Shown here: positions 60,136 through 64,000 of the stretch, piece after piece
How the letters are laid out: every line of letters starts with the position of its first letter
Numbering within the stretch: the first letter of the stretch is position 1
Assembly (NCBI RefSeq): GCF_009831455.1
Contig: NZ_WOWO01000002.1
Location: forward strand, 310,001 to 374,000
Source: Salinirussus salinus
GTDB taxonomy: Archaea > Halobacteriota > Halobacteria > Halobacteriales > Haloarculaceae
Direction of reading: 5' to 3'
Length of the DNA: 64,000 bases
Position numbers and translations under genes: made by a program
The notes under the pieces: model-generated
Databases searched by the model: none
The model's input: only the letters and a program-made list of their open reading frames with translations
Told to the model about the DNA's origin: nothing

Positions 60136-60609
60136 ATGCCACCGACACAGGGAGATGTCGTTCCCGACTTCGAGGCGGTCTGCTGTGACGGGGAGACGTT
60201 CCGCTCGCGGGCGCTGTCGGAGACGCTCGGTTCGGACGGCGGGCTGCTGGTCTCGACGGGCTTTGTCTTCAGCGCCATCGCGGAGAACTGGTACAAGCGC
60301 TTCGAGGGGTACGGCTGGGGCTCGGAGTCGGTCCCCCTCGTGGGCATCAGCCGGGACGGCCCCTACGCACAGAACGAGTTCCTCCGGGGGAACGACCTCC
60401 CGTTCAGACTGTTCGCGGACGTGAGCGGCGGGGTCTCGGAGACGCTCGGGCTGCTGACCGACCGCCACCACATGGCCAACGTCACGACGCCGCGACGCTC
60501 GGTGTTCGTCCTCGACGCCGACCGCGAGGTCCAGTACGCCCACGTCGCCGACGACTGGACCAGCCCGCTGCCACGGGAGGAGATCGGGGAGGCACTCGAG
60601 GAGCTCTGA
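60136..60609 (+). CDS. Redoxin/peroxiredoxin-fold protein lacking the usual peroxidatic Cys
   Basis: A 157-residue AhpC/TSA-fold protein. The strand order and the block VVPDFEAVCCDGETFRSRAL match the family start, and SRDGPYAQNEFLRGNDLPFRLFAD is the later core. The peroxidatic site, normally PxxxT/SxxC, reads STGFVFSAIAENW here with no cysteine, so peroxidase activity of the normal kind is not expected. The paired Cys16-Cys17 near the N terminus is the only visible thiol. CGCTTTTCAC is about 28 bp before ATG 60136. Confidence 0.75.
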   Translation: MPPTQGDVVPDFEAVCCDGETFRSRALSETLGSDGGLLVSTGFVFSAIAENWYKRFEGYGWGSESVPLVGISRDGPYAQNEFLRGNDLPFRLFADVSGGVSETLGLLTDRHHMANVTTPRRSVFVLDADREVQYAHVADDWTSPLPREEIGEALEEL

Positions 60610-60659
60610 GCGGGTCGCCCGTCCGGCGACCGTCGGCGTCCGGCAGCCGGCGCGCGGGC

Positions 60660-63647
60660 CTACGAGACGCCGGTGAACTCGAAGCGGGCCCCACCGTCGC
60701 CGCCCTCGGTGACCTCGACCGCCCAGCCGTGGGCGTGGGCGATCTCTTCGACGATGTTGAGGCCGAGCCCGGTCCCGCCCTCGGCCGTGGAGTAGCCGAG
60801 TTCGAAGACGTGTTCCCGGTGGTCGGGGGGGATCCCGGGGCCGTCGTCCTCGACGTAGAAGCCGTCCGGGAGGTCGCCGACCCGGACAGTTACCGGTCCG
60901 TCCCCGGCGTGTTCGACGCTGTTGCGGACGAGGTTCTCGAGGAGCTGCCGGAGCCGCGTCCCCTCGGCACTGACGGTCCGGTCCGTCTCGACGACCAGCG
61001 TCGCCTCGCCGGTGTCGACGTGTGCCCAGCACTGCTCGGCGACGTCTTCAAGCGAGAGCTCCTCGACGCTCTCGGGGACTTCCCCCTCGCGGGCCAGCGA
61101 GAGCAGGGCCTCGATCAGCCGGTTCATCCGCCCGTGAGCGCGCTCGACGTCGTCGAGGTGGGGGCTGTCACAGTCCTCCCTCGCCAGTTCGAGCCGGGCG
61201 CTGGCGACGTTCAGCGGGTTCCGGAGGTCGTGGGAGACGACGCTCGCGAACTTCTCCAGCCGGTCGTTCTGCCGGCGGAGCTCGCGTTCGTGTCGCTTGC
61301 GGTCGGCGATGTTCCGTAACACTCCGACAGTCCCTCTGAATCCGCCGCTCTCGGCCGGCAGCAGGGCGATGTGGTTCTCGTTGGGGATCCGCTCGCCGTC
61401 CCTGGTGACGGTGTGCATCTCGAAGGACACCGTCCGCGCGGAGTCCGACGCCAGCAGCTCGCGGATCCGCTCCTCGGCCCGCTCGATGTCCTCCTCGGGC
61501 ATGACTGTCGAGACGTGTCGACCCACGAGCTCCTCGGGGTCGTACCCCGTCGTCGTCGTCTCCGAGCCGGCCGGCGGGATGACCGACGTCAGGTGCCCCT
61601 CGGTGTCGAGCGTGTACACCTCGTCGGGGAAGGCGCGGACGATTGTCTCGTACCGCTCCAGTTCCTGCTCGCGTTCCCGCCGCTCGGTGATGTCGCGGAT
61701 GACGCCGACGGTGCCGCGGTATCCACCCTCCTCCGCCGGGAGCAGGGTCAGATTCGCCTCGACGGGAACGGTGTGGCCGTCGGCGGTGTGGAGGTCGGTT
61801 TCGACGGTCTCGATACCTCGTCCCTCCTGGAGGAGTCGCCGGATCGCGTCCTCGAACTGCCCGATCCCCTCGTCGTCGAGGACGAGTTCCGGCCCCTCCG
61901 CCAGTAGCCGGTCGGCTTCGTAGCCCGTCAGCTGCTCGAACGTCTCGTTGACGCGGATGTACTCCCCGTCGAGGTCGATGGAGTAGACGCTGTCGCCCAT
62001 CGTCTCGACGAGGCGCTCGTACTCCTCGAGTTCGCGGGCCCGGTCGACCTGCGTGAACGCCGCCCTCAGGTTCGCGGCGAGGATCTCGGCGAGGCTGACC
62101 GTCTGGTCGTCGAACTCCCGGCGGGTCGTCGACCCGGCGGCCAGCACGCCGTACTCCCCCAGCGGAACGAGCAGTTCGCTCTCGACCGGGAAGTCGGGGG
62201 CGTAGGCTTCCCGGCGCCACTCGCCGCTCTCGAGCACGGCCGTCTCTCCCGTCTCGTAGACCCGCCAGGCGACGCCCTCGCTGCGCTCCAGTTCGGGGAC
62301 CTCCGCGTCGAGTGTCCCGTCTTCGACCCGCGCGGCCGCTGGCACGAGCGCGTCGCGGTCCTCGTCGTAGCGGAAGACGACAGCCTGGGTCAGCCCGAGA
62401 ATGTCCTCGGTCGCCTCCACCGCGGTCTCGGCGACGGCGTCGTGGGTCCCTGCCACGACCATCTCGCGGGTGACGTCGTGTAGCGCCTCGAGCCGGGTGG
62501 CCCGACGCCGCCGGTCGGTGACGTCCCGCGTGGTGCCCAGGACGACGTCGTCCCCGCCCGGCGAGGGCAGCGGGCGGAGGTGGAGTTCGACGGCCTCCGT
62601 CTCGTCCGGGTAGGCGGGTCCGACCTCCAGCCGGACCTCCTCGCGCTCGCCGGCGATGACCTCGTCGATCCCGTCCTCGATCGCGGCGACGTCGTCCTCG
62701 GAGAGCACGCCCGTCTCCGCCAGGTACGACACCGGGCGGCCGACCCAGTCCTCGGCCGAGGGCGGGACGCCGTCGACCCGGTGGCTGGCGAACTGCAGCC
62801 GGTAGTCGGCGTCGTGGACGTAGACGCCTTCCCCGAGGTTCTCGAGGATCGCCCGGTGCCAGTCCGCCGTCGCCTGGCTCTCCCGGCGGTCGGTGACGTC
62901 CCTGGCGTTGGCGACGATCCCCTCGATGTCGGGGTCTTCGAGGAGGTTCCGGGCCCGGACCTCCACCCACCGCCACTCGCCGCCGGCGTGCCGGACGCGT
63001 ATTTCGACGGTCGCCTCGGCGCCCGGCTCGGCGAGGACCTCGTCGAGGCTCCCGGTGACTCTTCCCCGGTCGTCGGTGTGGACGTACTCCAGGGCGTTCT
63101 CGCCGAGTACCTCCGCGGGCTCGTACCCGAGCACGCGCTCGACGGCCGGGGAGACGTACGTGATAGTCCCGTCCGGCTCGAGGATGTGGACGTAGTCCGC
63201 CGACCCCTCCAGGAGCTTCCTGAACCGGCGGTGGGTCTCGTGGACCTCGCGCTCGGCGGCGTACTTCTCGGCCGCGTTGGTCACCCGGTTGGCCAGCAGG
63301 GCGTACTGGTCGGTTCCGGAGCTCTTCTGGAGGTAGTCGGTCGCCCCGGCCCGCACCGCCTCCGCCGCGATCTCCTCGCTTCCCTTCCCCGTGAAGAGGA
63401 TGAAGGGGAGGTCCGGATGCTCCTCGCGGACCGTCTCCAGGAACTCGATACCGTCCAGCCCGGGCATGTCGTAGTCGGAGACGACGCAGTCGACCGGCCG
63501 CTCGGCCAGCCGGTCGAGCCCCTCCGCGGCAGCCGTCGCCGTCGTCACCTCGAGCCGCTCGTTCTCCCGTTCGAGGTACTCCGCCGCCAGCTCCGCGAAG
63601 TCCGGTTCGTCGTCCACGTGCAGAACCCGGACTGGGTCGGTGCTCAT
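60660..63647 (-). CDS. Hybrid PAS/GAF sensor histidine kinase with N-terminal receiver domain
   Basis: A 995-residue soluble sensor. Domains in order: receiver (1-125; phosphoacceptor Asp58 in SDYDMPG), PAS (about 140-265), a second PAS (about 270-390), GAF (about 395-545), PAS (about 550-670), PAS (about 675-795), HisKA with phosphorylated His806 in FASVVSHDLRNPLN, and HATPase_c (LVRNSVEHAG, EDDGPGIP, GGTGLGLNIVEEI). It has no membrane segments, so it senses an internal signal such as redox state or small molecules. Haloarchaea often have this layout. ATG 63647 follows a TATA-like TTTATTATAAG about 30-40 bp upstream and a GTGAGG possible ribosome-binding site. No partner regulator is adjacent. 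Confidence 0.91.
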   Translation of the reverse strand: MSTDPVRVLHVDDEPDFAELAAEYLERENERLEVTTATAAAEGLDRLAERPVDCVVSDYDMPGLDGIEFLETVREEHPDLPFILFTGKGSEEIAAEAVRAGATDYLQKSSGTDQYALLANRVTNAAEKYAAEREVHETHRRFRKLLEGSADYVHILEPDGTITYVSPAVERVLGYEPAEVLGENALEYVHTDDRGRVTGSLDEVLAEPGAEATVEIRVRHAGGEWRWVEVRARNLLEDPDIEGIVANARDVTDRRESQATADWHRAILENLGEGVYVHDADYRLQFASHRVDGVPPSAEDWVGRPVSYLAETGVLSEDDVAAIEDGIDEVIAGEREEVRLEVGPAYPDETEAVELHLRPLPSPGGDDVVLGTTRDVTDRRRRATRLEALHDVTREMVVAGTHDAVAETAVEATEDILGLTQAVVFRYDEDRDALVPAAARVEDGTLDAEVPELERSEGVAWRVYETGETAVLESGEWRREAYAPDFPVESELLVPLGEYGVLAAGSTTRREFDDQTVSLAEILAANLRAAFTQVDRARELEEYERLVETMGDSVYSIDLDGEYIRVNETFEQLTGYEADRLLAEGPELVLDDEGIGQFEDAIRRLLQEGRGIETVETDLHTADGHTVPVEANLTLLPAEEGGYRGTVGVIRDITERREREQELERYETIVRAFPDEVYTLDTEGHLTSVIPPAGSETTTTGYDPEELVGRHVSTVMPEEDIERAEERIRELLASDSARTVSFEMHTVTRDGERIPNENHIALLPAESGGFRGTVGVLRNIADRKRHERELRRQNDRLEKFASVVSHDLRNPLNVASARLELAREDCDSPHLDDVERAHGRMNRLIEALLSLAREGEVPESVEELSLEDVAEQCWAHVDTGEATLVVETDRTVSAEGTRLRQLLENLVRNSVEHAGDGPVTVRVGDLPDGFYVEDDGPGIPPDHREHVFELGYSTAEGGTGLGLNIVEEIAHAHGWAVEVTEGGDGGARFEFTGVS

Positions 63648-63675
63648 GTGGCTGTTCCTCACGTGTATGGCGCCC

Positions 63676-63691
63676 TCACTTATAATAAACC
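63676..63691 (-). promoter_or_regulatory. TATA-like element of the histidine kinase gene
   Basis: GTTTATTATAAGTGA on the minus strand predicts a start near 63657, leaving a short leader of about 10 nt before ATG 63647. Confidence 0.5.
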
Positions 63692-63789
63692 GTGTGCGAT
63701 TATGGAGCCTGAAAATCACAGGCTGTCGGGGCCGGACAGTGTTCTTCCCTGCCGGCTGACTGCTCGCACCGCCCGCCGGGGCCCGACTC

Positions 63790-63999
63790 TCACTCCGTAA
63801 CTGCGTCGATAGCCCGCCGCTCTTCAGCCGGGTCGGGCACGCCATCGGCCGGCTCCGGCCCGCGCTCGAGAGTCGCCCCGACGGTCTCCCGGATGGCCGT
63901 CGCGGCCTCGACGGGCGTCCAGCCTAACGACGCCAGACGCCCGGTGTCCAGGACGTGGGGGTACCGGCGGTAGTAGGGGATCGTGTCGGGGTCGACGGC
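63790..63999 (-). CDS. SDR-type NAD-dependent epimerase/dehydratase, C-terminal fragment
   Basis: The gene enters from the right window edge; only the last 69 residues are present, ending TGA at 63790-63792. The visible part includes YYRRYPHVLDTGRLASLGWTP and VEAATAIRETV, the end pattern of nucleotide-sugar epimerases and related extended SDRs, where the LGW block closes the substrate domain. The N-terminal cofactor motif lies outside the window. It is the last minus-strand gene and lies 142 bp upstream of the histidine kinase. Confidence 0.6.
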   Translation of the reverse strand, partial: AVDPDTIPYYRRYPHVLDTGRLASLGWTPVEAATAIRETVGATLERGPEPADGVPDPAEERRAIDAVTE

Positions 64000-64000
64000 C

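Noticed and set aside
1-64000. CRISPR arrays, insertion sequences, rRNA or tRNA genes
   Set aside because: I found no regularly spaced repeats, transposase frames or conserved RNA sequences on reading both strands; this was by eye, so a short tRNA could be missed.

Overview
This 64 kb window is chromosomal DNA of a halophilic archaeon (class Halobacteria). The signs are very high GC, acidic proteomes, Tat-type lipoprotein signals (RR plus lipobox Cys), archaeal-only genes (gatE, mptE, flpA/nop5, archaeal elp3, UPF0179), and many genes whose start codon lies about 25-29 bp downstream of an AT-rich TATA-like element, as expected for leaderless mRNAs. I saw no rRNA, tRNA, CRISPR array, insertion sequence, integrase or replication origin. 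The genus cannot be fixed from the sequence alone. About 61 protein genes are supported; two are cut by the window edges (gatE at the left, an SDR-type epimerase at the right).

Layout. 1-5 kb: end of gatE, a coupled thiolase / DUF35 zinc-ribbon pair, a FilR1-like HTH regulator next to an FAD monooxygenase, and small proteins. 5-16 kb: TrmH-family RNA methylase, a lipoprotein, pterin/folate genes (folP, mptE), elp3, a large S1-OB-DHH protein with a degraded active site, a YIP1-type membrane protein and a flavin reductase. 16-22 kb: a split branched-chain amino-acid (Liv) ABC transporter, with livM-livJ on one strand and livH-livG-livF plus a lipoprotein on the other, around a 142 bp divergent promoter. 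22-28 kb: mutY, a GDT1/TMEM165-type cation transporter behind a perfect dyad, the nop5-flpA box C/D RNP operon, an acyl-CoA synthetase and YjbQ. 28-36 kb: a four-gene operon prkA-prkA2-yeaH(DUF444)-spoVR with a roughly 200 nt leader and an 18 bp near-perfect palindrome at the predicted start of transcription. 36-41 kb: small conserved proteins, an aspartoacylase-like enzyme, a divergent AttH-like / aminoglycoside-phosphotransferase-like pair and a thioredoxin-fold protein. 41-48 kb: a dipeptide-type ABC transporter split over two divergent transcripts; its binding protein appears circularly permuted. 48-57 kb: a second acyl-CoA synthetase, a methyltransferase, DUF309, a phosphodiesterase and a glycoconjugate cluster (GT2, DUF2304, polysaccharide deacetylase, flippase-like UPF0104, GT39-like). 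57-64 kb: an NAD kinase-IMPase fusion, a cupin, a glutaredoxin facing a redoxin that lacks the usual peroxidatic cysteine, and a large PAS/GAF hybrid histidine kinase.

How the genes work together. Tight packing (repeated ATGA overlaps, abutting convergent stops) shows real operons: thiolase-DUF35, a 174-aa protein-TrmJ, livHGF, nop5-flpA, prkA-prkA2-DUF444-spoVR, dppDF, and GT2-DUF2304-deacetylase-UPF0104. The most noteworthy observations are the permuted peptide-binding protein, the dyad and 8-codon upstream ORF before the GDT1 gene, the palindrome controlling the two-PrkA operon, and several enzyme-like proteins with missing catalytic residues (DHH protein, redoxin, first GDT1 motif). All functional statements are read from motifs and context; no database search was run.
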